From the NCBI GenBank assembly GCA_026421245.1, contig JAPKDJ010000022.1, positions 1 to 58,212 on the forward strand: a stretch of 58,212 nt of DNA, read 5' to 3'. Within the stretch, counting starts at the first letter, position 1; the number at the start of each line of letters is the position of its first letter. Below, piece after piece: positions 34,917-44,281 of the stretch. This stretch comes from Akkermansiaceae bacterium. Lineage in GTDB: Bacteria; Verrucomicrobiota; Verrucomicrobiia; Verrucomicrobiales; Akkermansiaceae. The position numbers were made by a program, and so were the translations under genes. A model generated the notes under the pieces. It was given only the letters and a program-made list of their open reading frames with translations, searched no databases and was not told the DNA's origin.

Positions 34917-35810
34917 ATGAATATTCACCATCTCGAACTTTTCTATTTTGTCGCAAAGTTTGAAGGGATTACGGCGGCGGTTCGGAAGATGCCTTACGGT
35001 ATTCAGCAGCCTGCGGTGAGCGGTCAGATCTTACAATTGGAGGAGAAGCTGGGAGTGAAGCTCTTTAACCGCCGTCCCTTTGCTCTGACTCCCGCGGGAG
35101 AAGAACTCTATGACTACATTTACCCTTTCTTTTCTCGTTTGGGAGATCTTGAGGAAAAATTACGGGGGGAGGAAGGGCGTCACCTGCGTCTTGCTGCGAC
35201 CGCTTCCGCCTTACGAAATCATCTCCCGGATGTGCTGGAGAGACTCAAAAAAGAAGAACCTGATCTGAAACTCTCTCTGCGGGAAGTGGCACCGTCGGAT
35301 GTTCATGCGCTGGTGGCATCACAGCAAGTCGACATAGCCATCGGGGTGTTGGGTGGTAAAATGTCCGAAGGCTTAAAGTGTGAACCGCTTTTGAAGATTC
35401 CGACGGTGCTGTGGGTGCCATCCCGCTCCAAAGCAAAAACTTGGAAGGACTTTTTGGAGAAGGATCCCTTTTCCAAGGCGGGACTTGTTGGAAACGAACC
35501 CCTCATTGGGCTGCCTCCCAATGAAGTTCTCCAGCAGCTTTTTCAGCGCGAATTTGATCGCTTGGAGGTGAATTGGCCGGTTTCTGTTGAGGTCAATTCG
35601 ACAGACGTCGTTCGGGATTTTGTCGGAAGAGGATTTGGGGTGGGGGTAGGGATCTTTATTCCCGGGCTGCAACCTCCAAAAGGGGTCAAGCCAATCGCGA
35701 TGAAAGGGTTCCCGCCGTTGGTCATTGGAGCCATGTATCAAGGTCGGCCAAAGGGGATGGTTCAGGATTTTCTTCGGATCGCAAAAGATCACGTGAAGGG
35801 TCTCGCTTGA
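34917..35810 (+). CDS. LysR-family transcriptional regulator
   Basis: 297 residues. The N-terminal winged helix is MNIHHLELFYFVAKFEGITA, ...IQQPAVSGQILQLEEKLGVK then LFNRRPFALTPAGEEL, and the usual periplasmic-binding-type effector domain follows (about 90-290: LRLAATASALRNHLPDVLER, DIAIGVLGGKM). The target and effector are unknown. It is oriented towards purU 20 bp downstream, so these two may form a unit. Confidence 0.9.
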   Translation: MNIHHLELFYFVAKFEGITAAVRKMPYGIQQPAVSGQILQLEEKLGVKLFNRRPFALTPAGEELYDYIYPFFSRLGDLEEKLRGEEGRHLRLAATASALRNHLPDVLERLKKEEPDLKLSLREVAPSDVHALVASQQVDIAIGVLGGKMSEGLKCEPLLKIPTVLWVPSRSKAKTWKDFLEKDPFSKAGLVGNEPLIGLPPNEVLQQLFQREFDRLEVNWPVSVEVNSTDVVRDFVGRGFGVGVGIFIPGLQPPKGVKPIAMKGFPPLVIGAMYQGRPKGMVQDFLRIAKDHVKGLA

Positions 35811-35830
35811 GTTTTCTGCGCTAATGGTGC

Positions 35831-36697
35831 ATGGAGCGTCCAATGCGAGAGGGTCTCATCCTAAAAATCAGTTGTCCTGACAAGCCGGGGCTTGTTGCTC
35901 GGATTGCGAGCCATGCTTCGGAATTCAGCGCGAATTTGGTGGAGTTTAATCAGTTCATTGATCGGGACCGAGGGCGTTTTTATGCTCGTCTTGAAATTGA
36001 TACCGGAAGTTTGGAAATTCCGATCGAGGATTTTATCGCGAGCTTCGAGGTATTGGGTCGTGCTATTCAGGCGGACTGGCACTTTCGACGGCTTCCTTAT
36101 AAAATGCGAACAGCGGTTTTGGTGACCAAGACCGACCATTGTCTCAATGAGGTTTTGTGGCGGACCGGGTTGGGGGAACTGCCCATTGAGATCACTTCGG
36201 TGATTGGAAATCGCATCGATTGCCGGGAAATCGCCGAGAATGCTAACCTGCCATTCTATCATGTCGAAATGAAGGATGACAAAGAGGTCGGATTTCGTCG
36301 CATCGAGAGCTTGCTTGAAGAACAAGATGTTCAGTTGGTCGTGCTGGCTCGCTTCATGCAGATCATGCCGGAGTGGATGTGTGAAAAGTATGAGGGACGG
36401 ATGATCAATATTCATCATAGTTTCCTCCCTGCTTTTATTGGCGCGAATCCCTATCGCCAGGCCTATGAACGTGGAGTGAAACTCATTGGCGCAACCTGTC
36501 ACTACGCCACGGGTGAACTCGATGCCGGACCTATTATTGAGCAGGAGGTTGAGAGAGTTCAGCACCATCACAACGTGCAGGATTTGGTCCGCCTTGGTCG
36601 GGATTGCGAAAGATCGGCTCTTGCCAAGGGGATTCGCTATCATGTTCATGACCGGACGATCATTGACGGGCGCCGGGCTATTGTGTTTCCTGACTAA
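35831..36697 (+). CDS. purU: Formyltetrahydrofolate deformylase
   Basis: 288 residues. ATG 35831 is assigned; a second in-frame ATG is 35843. An ACT-type N-terminal domain (LILKISCPDKPGLVARIASH) is followed by the formyltransferase-like domain with the catalytic triad: N193 and H195 in INIHHSFLPAFIGANPYRQA, and D231 in GELDAGPIIEQEV. Hydrolysis of 10-formyl-THF yields formate and THF, supplying formate for purine synthesis or balancing folate pools. It is 20 bp after the LysR gene. Confidence 0.94.
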   Translation: MERPMREGLILKISCPDKPGLVARIASHASEFSANLVEFNQFIDRDRGRFYARLEIDTGSLEIPIEDFIASFEVLGRAIQADWHFRRLPYKMRTAVLVTKTDHCLNEVLWRTGLGELPIEITSVIGNRIDCREIAENANLPFYHVEMKDDKEVGFRRIESLLEEQDVQLVVLARFMQIMPEWMCEKYEGRMINIHHSFLPAFIGANPYRQAYERGVKLIGATCHYATGELDAGPIIEQEVERVQHHHNVQDLVRLGRDCERSALAKGIRYHVHDRTIIDGRRAIVFPD

Positions 36698-36751
36698 ATT
36701 GGGAGCTTTACCTCCGGTTTTGGCCCGTTAGTTTGGGAGTGAATAGAAGAG

Positions 36752-37462
36752 ATGGCAATTCCCGCGCGGCGTATCGATACATTACAAACGGTGGAACTGG
36801 CCGAGGGGATGGAGATTCATCTGCGTGCGGCGGGGCCGTTTCTGCGTCTCATTGCCTATATTCTGGATTTGTTGGTGGAGGTGGCCGCCTTGTTACTGAT
36901 TCAGTTGTTTTTCAATCTGATCTTTCCTCTGGTGGGATCCAATGTGAGCCAGGCATTTATGCTCCTTTCGGTGTTTTGTGTGTGGTGGTTCTATCACGTG
37001 CTTTTTGAAATTAGTCCGTGGGGTGCCACGGTTGGAAAGAAGGCTCTCGGTTTGCGGGTTGTGGATGAAGCGGGAGGAGGGGTCACATTGGGACAGGCGA
37101 TGATTCGAAATTTTATTCGTGGTGTTGAAATGATACTGCCATTTGTTCCATTGATTGCGTTCTTTAATCCCCGCTTTCAGCGGTTGGGTGATCTTGCTGC
37201 GGGAACTTTGGTGGTTTATGCGCGGCCTCGGATTGATCCCTTGCTTCTGGGGCCTCTGCCTTTGGAAAAAGTGCCCGTTAATCTGACATTGAGTCGCGAG
37301 GAAGAGGCCGCAATTTTGTCTTTCCGATACCGAAACGGGGGATGGTCGGAAGCGCGTCGAATGGAGCTCTCGAATCATCTTTCGAAGGTTACGGGAGAAG
37401 TGGGGCCGAAGGGGGTCTCGAAGATTTTGGGTATGGCACAGTGGTTGGAGGAACAGCGATGA
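36752..37462 (+). CDS. RDD-family membrane protein
   Basis: 236 residues. The RDD domain shows its Arg-Asp features at LRLIAYILDLLVEVAALLLI and, after the SPWGATVGKKALGLRVVDEA segment, FNPRFQRLGDLAAGTLVVY. Three hydrophobic segments are predicted. A cytoplasmic C-terminal helical part (SREEEAAILSFRYRNGGWSE) is typical of the RDD proteins paired with SpoIIM. It overlaps the SpoIIM gene by 4 bp (ATGA), opening the six-gene operon 36752-43428. Confidence 0.88.
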   Translation: MAIPARRIDTLQTVELAEGMEIHLRAAGPFLRLIAYILDLLVEVAALLLIQLFFNLIFPLVGSNVSQAFMLLSVFCVWWFYHVLFEISPWGATVGKKALGLRVVDEAGGGVTLGQAMIRNFIRGVEMILPFVPLIAFFNPRFQRLGDLAAGTLVVYARPRIDPLLLGPLPLEKVPVNLTLSREEEAAILSFRYRNGGWSEARRMELSNHLSKVTGEVGPKGVSKILGMAQWLEEQR

Positions 37463-38427
37463 ATCGGCAGGAATTCGAGAGTAAGAATCAGACGGAGTGG
37501 CAGGTTTTTGAACAGCAGCTCAAAGGGGCTGAGGGGGGGAAGGCTCCGGCCGACGGGCATAAACTGCCCTCACGCTTTCGTAAGATCTGCTATGATCTCT
37601 CTCTTGCCCAGTATCGGATGTTTGGACACGGCATCTGTGATAAACTCAATGCACTTGCGATTCGTGGATACCGGACGATTCATCGGAAAAGGGGAGCCTT
37701 TGGAGAAGGAGCGATCAAGTTTGTGATGCAGACCTTTCCCCGGACCATCCGAAGGGAGTGGAAACTCTTCGCGATCGTCTCTGCTGTCTTTTGGCTGCCG
37801 TTCTTCGCGATGTGGTGGTCGGCCGACAAAGAAATTCATTGGGTTCAAGCGCTGCTGGGTTCAGAGCAGATGGCGAGCATCGATGGGATGTATGGAAAGG
37901 ACGCCGACACAGTGGAACACCTTCGGCAGGAACATGGATCAAACTTCATGATGTTTGCCCATTATATCAACAATAACGTTGGGATTGATTTTCGACTTTT
38001 TGCAGGTGGGATTTTCTTTGGAATTGGGACTCTTTTCTATCTGATTTATAATGGCCTCTTTTTTGGAGCAGTCGTCGGTTACGTCGAATATGCGGGTGAG
38101 CCGGAGCTTCTGTGGCGCTTTGTCGCGGGGCATTCATCGTTCGAATTGCTGGGTATGTTGGTGGTGGGAATGGCTGGATTGAAGATGGGATTTTCTCTCC
38201 TCGCCCCCGGACAGTTGGGTCGGGGTGAGGCCCTCACGAAAGCAGGCCGTGACGGATTGCCTCTTCTGATCGGCGGCGCCTTGCTTACGTCCCTAGCAGC
38301 CGTGGTCGAGGGGTTTTGGTCAGCGCAACCGATGGCGCCAAATATCAAGTATACCGTCGGTATCACTTTCTGGGGACTTCATCTTCTCTACTTTGTTTTC
38401 GCAGGAAGGAGGTTCGGTGGAGCTTGA
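37459..38427 (+). CDS. SpoIIM-family (stage II sporulation protein M-like) membrane protein
   Basis: 322 residues from ATG 37459, coupled by ATGA to the RDD gene. After a soluble N-terminus (MNRQEFESKNQTEWQVFEQQ), an ~60-residue region DLSLAQYRMFGHGICDKLNA leads to the first membrane helix (LFAIVSAVFWLPFFAMWWSA). More helices follow (FRLFAGGIFFGIGTLFYLIY; HSSFELLGMLVVGMAGLKMG; IKYTVGITFWGLHLLYFVF). SpoIIM homologues occur in non-sporulating bacteria next to RDD, MoxR and DUF58 genes. The role here is unknown. Confidence 0.85.
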   Translation: MNRQEFESKNQTEWQVFEQQLKGAEGGKAPADGHKLPSRFRKICYDLSLAQYRMFGHGICDKLNALAIRGYRTIHRKRGAFGEGAIKFVMQTFPRTIRREWKLFAIVSAVFWLPFFAMWWSADKEIHWVQALLGSEQMASIDGMYGKDADTVEHLRQEHGSNFMMFAHYINNNVGIDFRLFAGGIFFGIGTLFYLIYNGLFFGAVVGYVEYAGEPELLWRFVAGHSSFELLGMLVVGMAGLKMGFSLLAPGQLGRGEALTKAGRDGLPLLIGGALLTSLAAVVEGFWSAQPMAPNIKYTVGITFWGLHLLYFVFAGRRFGGA

Positions 38428-39940
38428 AAAAGTGACAGCGGAAATCCGGCCCCGGACCCAGTGGGAAGCCATTGATCTGGGGGTGAGTCTAGTTCGAGCC
38501 CATGCAATCGGGCTCCTGAAAGGATGGATGACATCCGTTTATCCGGCGTGTTTACTAATACTTGCGGTGTGCTGGAACTCGATTGGATGGGGGCTTTTTT
38601 TGATTTGGTGGTTGAAGCCGATCTGGGAGCGGGTTGCTCTGCATCCTCTGAGCCGAAGTTTGTTTGGAGAGCACCCAACCTGGCGGGAAACCATGAAAGT
38701 TCTTCCAACGGAGCTTTTGAAAAACAAGGGGCTTGCTCTGATGGGGGTGACTCTCACCGGGGTGGGTTGGTTGATTCACTCGGTGGAAGAGACGAGCGCG
38801 GCAGCGGGATTCGGAGTTCTTTTTTGGCTCACGGTGATTGGACTCGTTTTTTATCGATCTGGATTGAGCCGGTCACTGGTGCTTCCGATCCGATATCTGG
38901 AGGGGCTTGGCGGGCCTCGCTACAAAACACGCACCCAGGTTTTATCTTATCGGAGTTCGGGATCGGCAGTGGGATTGACCTTTATCTGCCTTTTGATGGA
39001 GCTGCTTCTTTTGGCGAGTCAGGTTTGGTTTGTTCTGATGATGAGCCCGGTGGGAACCGTGGTGAACGACTACATATTTCACGGCGCGGAATACGGAAAT
39101 TTCACGGATATGCTGCCAACCTGGGTTTGGGTGATGTTTGCGATCTTCTATCTGAATTCGATGTCCGTGGTGGCCTGGTTTTACACCGGGGCCGGATTTG
39201 GTCTCTATGTTAACACCCGGACTTGGACGGAAGGATGGGATATTGAACTGAAATTCAAAAGATTAGGGCAACGTCTCGGAATCATTTTTGTTGGCTTGGC
39301 ACTTCTGGGGGGAACTCCAGTTGCTGAAGCAAACCAAGAGGCCCGAAGAATTCTTGAGAGTGAAGAGTTTGATGTACGGACCCGGGATGTTTTTACCCCA
39401 AAGGAAAAAAAAGAAGAGAAGGGCGAGAAAACAGAAAACGAAGGCGCGGGTATCTTTGCCGGAATTGGACATGTGCTCTTTTGGGTCATTATCGGAGTTG
39501 TGGTGTCCGGGCTGGTCTGGGTCATCATTGCAAATGCCCATCTCTTTCGAAAAGGCGGGCCACGTGAGTCGGCCGAAGATCGCAAGAAAGTGACCACGGT
39601 TGCCGGGATGAATGTAGAGCCGAAGAATCTTCCGCCCAATCTCGTGGAATCGGCCCGAATGCTTTGGGACGCGGGTCGAAATCAGGAAGCGTTGGGATTA
39701 CTGTATCGAGGCGCCATTTCTTCGCTGGTCACGGGACAGCTTGTCGAAATTGAGGAAAGTGATACCGAGATGGACTGCCTTCGGCGGGTCACCCTAAAAG
39801 GGGATGCTGCCAACGCCCCTTACTTCAAAATCCTAACGGGAGCCTGGATGTCTCAAGCCTATGCCCGTTGCCGTCCGGATGACGCCACGGTGAGCCAACT
39901 TTGGCGTAATTGGCCTTACCATGAAAGGAGGGAGGGGTGA
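38417..39940 (+). CDS. Membrane protein with C-terminal DUF4129-like domain
   Basis: 507 residues. GTG 38417 is chosen: GGAAGGAGG just upstream is a strong ribosome binding site, and it overlaps the SpoIIM end by 11 bp. Several membrane helices (e.g. LILAVCWNSIGWGLFLIWWL, LTFICLLMELLLLASQVWFV) precede a charged Lys/Glu loop (KEKKEEKGEKTENEG), a further helix (VLFWVIIGVVVSGLVWVI) and a C-terminal cytoplasmic domain PNLVESARMLWDAGRNQEAL then LLYRGAISSLV, the DUF4129 signature. It lies between the SpoIIM and DUF4350 genes in the operon. Confidence 0.75.
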   Translation: MELEKVTAEIRPRTQWEAIDLGVSLVRAHAIGLLKGWMTSVYPACLLILAVCWNSIGWGLFLIWWLKPIWERVALHPLSRSLFGEHPTWRETMKVLPTELLKNKGLALMGVTLTGVGWLIHSVEETSAAAGFGVLFWLTVIGLVFYRSGLSRSLVLPIRYLEGLGGPRYKTRTQVLSYRSSGSAVGLTFICLLMELLLLASQVWFVLMMSPVGTVVNDYIFHGAEYGNFTDMLPTWVWVMFAIFYLNSMSVVAWFYTGAGFGLYVNTRTWTEGWDIELKFKRLGQRLGIIFVGLALLGGTPVAEANQEARRILESEEFDVRTRDVFTPKEKKEEKGEKTENEGAGIFAGIGHVLFWVIIGVVVSGLVWVIIANAHLFRKGGPRESAEDRKKVTTVAGMNVEPKNLPPNLVESARMLWDAGRNQEALGLLYRGAISSLVTGQLVEIEESDTEMDCLRRVTLKGDAANAPYFKILTGAWMSQAYARCRPDDATVSQLWRNWPYHERREG

Positions 39941-41094
39941 GATTGTCTTGGTTAGTTTTGGTGGTCGTGTTGACGGCCTGCCAGCAGCCTGAAAAGGGAG
40001 AGAAAATCAAAGAGGTTCCGCTCGGTTATACTGGTGAAGCTCGTCTCAATCCTTATCTGGCCGCTGAAAAATATCTTTCTGAAAAAGGGTGGTCGGTAGA
40101 GAGTTCCCGCTCCTGGTCGAACTCTGATTTCGAGACTAGCATTATTTTTATGCCGGGTTCGTTTCTTGAGACCGACGGTATGGGAATTCGTGTCCTTGAT
40201 TGGGTTTCTGATGGAGGAACGCTTGTGCTATCGATCGAGGGGGGAGAGCCCGAGCGGAATGATTTTACAGATCGGTCCAGCGGGTGGGGTCTTCCTGAAG
40301 AGAATGAGTTTACCGGGTTGGACTACGTGTTGGAGATGTTGGAAATCTCAATCGAAGTTATCGATTGGAGTGACTTTGTTGATGACGAGACAGAGTTGGC
40401 CGAAGATGGTTATCTTAGCCGTCCTTGGCATCTTACGAAATTGAGGGAAGAGCGGGGCGGGCATCGTCTGGAAATTGAAGGTGATCTTGGTTTCGCGACC
40501 TTTAGTAACCGCCACTGGGATTCCGAAGTCGACGGTATTTCAAGATTGGCTGGATCCAGTTACGGGAGTGGTCAGGTGGTTCTCCTGTCTCATGCCCGTC
40601 CGCTGCGTAGTCCCTATTTGGCCCGCGCAGACCATGCCGCTTTTCTTGAGATGCTGGCGGAAAGCTATGGAGACGGGGGCATTGTTTTCCTTTATGGTTC
40701 TTCAAACTCGTTTTTTGAGCTGATTTGGAAAGAAGGGCGGATGGTCGTGATTGCGGGCTTTGTCCTTTTGGTCTGTTGGCTGTGGATGAGGATTCCACGA
40801 TTCGGCCCTATCTTGCAGGACCTCGCGGTCAGGCGGAGGCCGTATGGCGATGAATTGAAAGCTTCAGCCCGCTTCCTCTGGAGAACGGGGCAGCTCGAGC
40901 ATTTGCTCCGTCCCCTGCGTGCAAGGCTTGAGAAGGAAAATCAGAGCGACCCGGAGTCACTTTACGATCAACTGGCGGAAGAGTCCGACCTTGAGAGAAG
41001 CGAAGTCGTCGAGGCTCTTACCACTGATGCACCCAAAGATCCCGGGCACACCTTGAAGGTGGTCCAGAAACTCAAAGCCCTTTTAAAACGATGA
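39937..41094 (+). CDS. DUF4350-like lipoprotein
   Basis: 385 residues from GTG 39937, overlapping the previous stop by 4 bp. A lipobox (VVVLTAC) suggests lipid attachment. The middle has a DUF4350-type ThuA/GATase-like fold (ETSIIFMPGSFLETDGMG, VLDWVSDGGTLVLSIEGG, QVVLLSHARPLRSPYLARAD), then a membrane segment (MVVIAGFVLLVCWLWM) and a short cytoplasmic helix-rich domain (ELKASARFLWRTGQLEHLLR). The presence of both a lipobox and a second membrane segment is typical of this protein in MoxR/DUF58 clusters. Overlaps MoxR by 4 bp. Confidence 0.8.
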   Translation: MRLSWLVLVVVLTACQQPEKGEKIKEVPLGYTGEARLNPYLAAEKYLSEKGWSVESSRSWSNSDFETSIIFMPGSFLETDGMGIRVLDWVSDGGTLVLSIEGGEPERNDFTDRSSGWGLPEENEFTGLDYVLEMLEISIEVIDWSDFVDDETELAEDGYLSRPWHLTKLREERGGHRLEIEGDLGFATFSNRHWDSEVDGISRLAGSSYGSGQVVLLSHARPLRSPYLARADHAAFLEMLAESYGDGGIVFLYGSSNSFFELIWKEGRMVVIAGFVLLVCWLWMRIPRFGPILQDLAVRRRPYGDELKASARFLWRTGQLEHLLRPLRARLEKENQSDPESLYDQLAEESDLERSEVVEALTTDAPKDPGHTLKVVQKLKALLKR

Positions 41095-42113
41095 CAGAAA
41101 ACGACCCCTATTCCCCTCCTCCCGCCCAAGAGCTTCCTCCAGCAGATGCCGGTTCTGATCTCAGTAGTGTGAGTCGGCTTGCCGATAGTTTACGCGCCGA
41201 GATTCAAAAAGTCGTCTACGGGCAAGGCGATACGATTACTCAAGTTTTGGCTGCCCTGTTGGCGGGGGGACACGTGCTACTTGAGGGTAAGCCCGGACTT
41301 GGTAAAACACACATGGTCCTGGCGCTCGCGAGCACTTTTGGCGGTGACTTTGGTCGCCTTCAATTCACCCCGGATATGATGCCGTCGGATATTACCGGGT
41401 TCACTCTTTTCGACATGAAGAGCCAGTCTTTCCAAACGCGTCGCGGTCCGGTCTTCACGAATCTCTTGCTGGCGGATGAGATTAACCGGGCTCCGGCAAA
41501 GACTCAGGCAGCGCTTCTCGAGGTGATGCAGGAGCAACAGGTCACGATCGATGGGAACTCATTGCCGGTTGCCCCTCCTTTCATGTGCTTTGCGACACAG
41601 AACCCGATTGAACAGGAGGGGACTTATCCGCTTCCAGAGGCCCAACTCGACCGTTTTTTGATGAAAGTCATCATTGATTACCCGACGGTGGAAGAGGAAA
41701 TTCAGATTGTCTCCGCCGTGACTTCCGCGCCCGGTGCCAAAGGGCTGGATCCCAAAAAAGTTGAACAGGTTTGTGACTCGGTAGCCCTCATCGAGGCCCA
41801 GCGTTTGACCGCGACAGTGAAAGTGGTTCCCGAGGTGATTGACTATGCGATCCGACTGACTAGGCACACTCGTGAAACTCATGGCATGAGCCTTGGAGCC
41901 GGAACGCGGGGTGCGATTAGCTTGGTTCAGGTGGCCAAGGCCTACGCCGTCATGGCGGGTCGCGACTATGTCATTCCCGATGACATCAAACAGGCATCCT
42001 TACCGGTTTTCCGTCATCGAGTTCAAGTGACTCCCGAGGTCGCGATCAGCGGACAGAATGTCGATAATTTATTGAAGTCCTCTCTCGAGTCAGTGGTGGC
42101 CCCGCGGGTGTAA
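41091..42113 (+). CDS. MoxR-type AAA ATPase
   Basis: 340 residues from ATG 41091 (ATGA overlap). Walker A GKPGLGKT (66-73), Walker B LLLADEINRAPA (125-136), sensor-like FATQNPIEQEGTYPLPEAQL and DRFLMKVIIDYP. MoxR ATPases act as chaperone-like assembly factors that load metal or cofactors and mature envelope proteins, working with von Willebrand/DUF58 partners. Its neighbours match that pattern: DUF58 follows 10 bp downstream. Confidence 0.95.
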   Translation: MTENDPYSPPPAQELPPADAGSDLSSVSRLADSLRAEIQKVVYGQGDTITQVLAALLAGGHVLLEGKPGLGKTHMVLALASTFGGDFGRLQFTPDMMPSDITGFTLFDMKSQSFQTRRGPVFTNLLLADEINRAPAKTQAALLEVMQEQQVTIDGNSLPVAPPFMCFATQNPIEQEGTYPLPEAQLDRFLMKVIIDYPTVEEEIQIVSAVTSAPGAKGLDPKKVEQVCDSVALIEAQRLTATVKVVPEVIDYAIRLTRHTRETHGMSLGAGTRGAISLVQVAKAYAVMAGRDYVIPDDIKQASLPVFRHRVQVTPEVAISGQNVDNLLKSSLESVVAPRV

Positions 42114-42123
42114 TTTTTCGATC

Positions 42124-43428
42124 ATGCCGCTTCGCCCAACACGTGCGCTCATCGCGCTATTGATTCTCTGGACCCTGCTCGGTCTTGCCGGGTCGATGTG
42201 GCTCCCTGCGGTGCCGTGGTGGGGGTGGATGGGATCAATTCTGGCGGCCGTGAGTCTATTCGATGCTTTGGTGGTCTTTGCGCTGCGAGCACCGAAGGCG
42301 GAACGCGGCCTTCCAGGCAGAATGGCAGTAGGAATCGAGAGCGAGGTGGCGCTGCGGATCATCAATCCTACTAAGCGATATCTTCATGTTTCCGTTTTTG
42401 ATGGCATCCCAGCTCGCAGCGATTGCGAGGCCTTTCCATGGAAAGGCTGGGTCAGGGGGAAAGGGTATCTCGATCTTAATTATCCCATCACTCTGCACGA
42501 GAGGGGGGAGATTGGCTTTGGGAAAACCCATCTATTGATGACTTCATTACTCGGGCTTTGGTCTCGCAAGTGTTTTGCGGGAGAAGAAGGAGCGGTAAAA
42601 GTTTATCCCAACTATCAACCGGTTTTGAGTTTCGCTCTTTTGGCAATGGCCCATCGGCAGGAGCATACCGGAATCATCCGAAAGAACCGGGCGGGACTCA
42701 GCCGTGATTTTCACCAGCTTCGGGATTATCAAATGGGGGACACACTCTCGCAGATTGACTGGAAGGCCAGCTCAAAGCGTCAGAGTCTCATCAGTTGTGA
42801 CTTCCAGGAACAGCTCGACCAGTCGGTCATCCTTATGCTCGATTGCGGGCGCCGGATGCGGACGATTGATGGTGAGATCAGTCAGTTCGACCACTGTTTG
42901 AATTCCATGCTTCTCTTATCGTATGTGGCCCTGCGTCAGGGAGATCAGGTGGGGGTTTTGAGTTTTGGGGGAACTAACCGATGGCTTCCTCCGGTCAAAG
43001 GAGCAAGTTCGATGACGACTGTTCTTAATCACCTCTACGATTATGAGACATCACCCTTCCCGAGTGATTTCAGCGAGGCAGCAGAGCGGCTTTTGAAGCA
43101 TCAACGACGGCGTTCCATGGTGGTCGTGATGACCAACCTCCGGGGAGAAGATGCTGAGGAATTACGGGAACCACTGCGGAAACTTCGGGAAAAACACGTG
43201 GTCGTTCTCGCGAGTTTGCGGGAATCTGGAATTGGTGAAATGTTGGATAAGGATCTCCATAGTTTTGACGATGCTCTGGGATACCTTGCGGCCGAGGATT
43301 ATGCGGCAGAACGGGAGGCCGTTTTGGCTGGGCTGAGAGGAGATGGAATTGTCACTCTGGATGAAACGGCCCAGCATTTCCCAATTGCTCTCGCCAATAC
43401 CTACCTCGACACCCGAGAGATCATTTAA
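42124..43428 (+). CDS. DUF58 (VWA-like) protein
   Basis: 434 residues. Two N-terminal membrane segments (ALIALLILWTLLGLAGSMWL, WMGSILAAVSLFDALVVFAL), a beta domain, then the DUF58 core RDYQMGDTLSQIDWKASSKR, followed by the MIDAS-like VILMLDCGRRM (DxG in place of DxSxS) and the VWA strands. The segment RLLKHQRRRSMVVVMTNLRG is typical. It is the presumed partner of the MoxR ATPase and ends the operon. Confidence 0.93.
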   Translation: MPLRPTRALIALLILWTLLGLAGSMWLPAVPWWGWMGSILAAVSLFDALVVFALRAPKAERGLPGRMAVGIESEVALRIINPTKRYLHVSVFDGIPARSDCEAFPWKGWVRGKGYLDLNYPITLHERGEIGFGKTHLLMTSLLGLWSRKCFAGEEGAVKVYPNYQPVLSFALLAMAHRQEHTGIIRKNRAGLSRDFHQLRDYQMGDTLSQIDWKASSKRQSLISCDFQEQLDQSVILMLDCGRRMRTIDGEISQFDHCLNSMLLLSYVALRQGDQVGVLSFGGTNRWLPPVKGASSMTTVLNHLYDYETSPFPSDFSEAAERLLKHQRRRSMVVVMTNLRGEDAEELREPLRKLREKHVVVLASLRESGIGEMLDKDLHSFDDALGYLAAEDYAAEREAVLAGLRGDGIVTLDETAQHFPIALANTYLDTREII

Positions 43429-43486
43429 GGGGCAGAGGTAAAGAGGGGTTGCCTTTTCTCCTGCAGTCGCCTATTCAGCCGTCGCG

Positions 43487-43708
43487 ATGAAACACTTTTC
43501 GGTTTTTTTGACAATGGTCGGTCTTTTCTTATGCTCTTGTGAACGTCACGAGTGGCACACCGATCCTGATAAAAAGCCAAAGTCATCTGATACGATCAAC
43601 CTTTTCCTTCACGAAGAGCATCCGAAAGAGGGTGAGGACAAGAAAGGCGAAGAACACGTAAAACCTGAGGGCGAGAAGAAGGAAGCGGAAGCTCCTGAAG
43701 GGGAGTAG
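43487..43708 (+). CDS. Tiny lipoprotein with acidic/basic tail
   Basis: 73 residues. Signal peptide with lipobox (SVFLTMVGLFLCSC), then a Lys/Glu-rich tail (EEHPKEGEDKKGEEHVKPEG). Probably an unstructured lipid-anchored protein. No function assigned. It is 58 bp after the DUF58 stop, so co-transcription with the operon is possible. Confidence 0.6.
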   Translation: MKHFSVFLTMVGLFLCSCERHEWHTDPDKKPKSSDTINLFLHEEHPKEGEDKKGEEHVKPEGEKKEAEAPEGE

Positions 43709-44281
43709 GTTCTTATTTTCCGTTGGTATTTCTGTCTGAGCTGCCTCCTTTTTTAAAAGCGATTTTGGGATGCTTGGTTTTAAGTTTCTGACCGCTTATC
43801 TGGTTCTTTCCGGCCTTGGGTTCATGGTTGGAGTGGGCGTTGCAGTTTAACAAGGAGCCACCGCTTTCATTGCCCGGGATCACCCCAAATCGCGGACGAT
43901 CTTTCGGACTGCGACGGTTCTTCGAGGAGAGTGACTCATAGGCCCGGTGCAACAGTTCCAGTAAGTGGCCTTGCTGCGGTAATCCCTTCGCCTGCTGCCT
44001 CAAAACTGGTGGCCGTGTTCAATTTTTAGTTTCCATTCCGGAGAAGACCGATGAGTGAAGCATTACTTCCGAGATGCCCTGTAGATAGACGTAGCCAAAG
44101 ATATCGTTCGTCCACTTCCCAAAGAGATGGGAGGAAAATAGTCCTCGTCCTCAAAGGAAACGCGAAGATCAAATAAGGAATTTTGAATTCGTAAGGTCGC
44201 CATATCGATGGCAACTACAGAGATTCTCTGCCTTTACAATCGCGTTGCCATACAGGCGAGCGGCCTGCTAAGTTGTCGCTC
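43709..44281. other. Intergenic region with a possible frameshifted relic
   Basis: 573 bases. On the minus strand, from ATG 44203 one frame reads MATLRIQNSLFDLRVSFEDE then DYFPPISL; after a frameshift the next reads KWTNDIFGYVYLQGISEVML then HSSVFSGMETKN and stops at 44019-44021. The two halves together make about 61 plausible codons that could be a short gene broken by one indel; no family was assigned. The rest shows no recognisable gene. Confidence 0.3.

Noticed and set aside
35861..36649. Minus-strand frame opposite purU
   Set aside because: Antisense to purU, which has catalytic N-H-D; no family seen.
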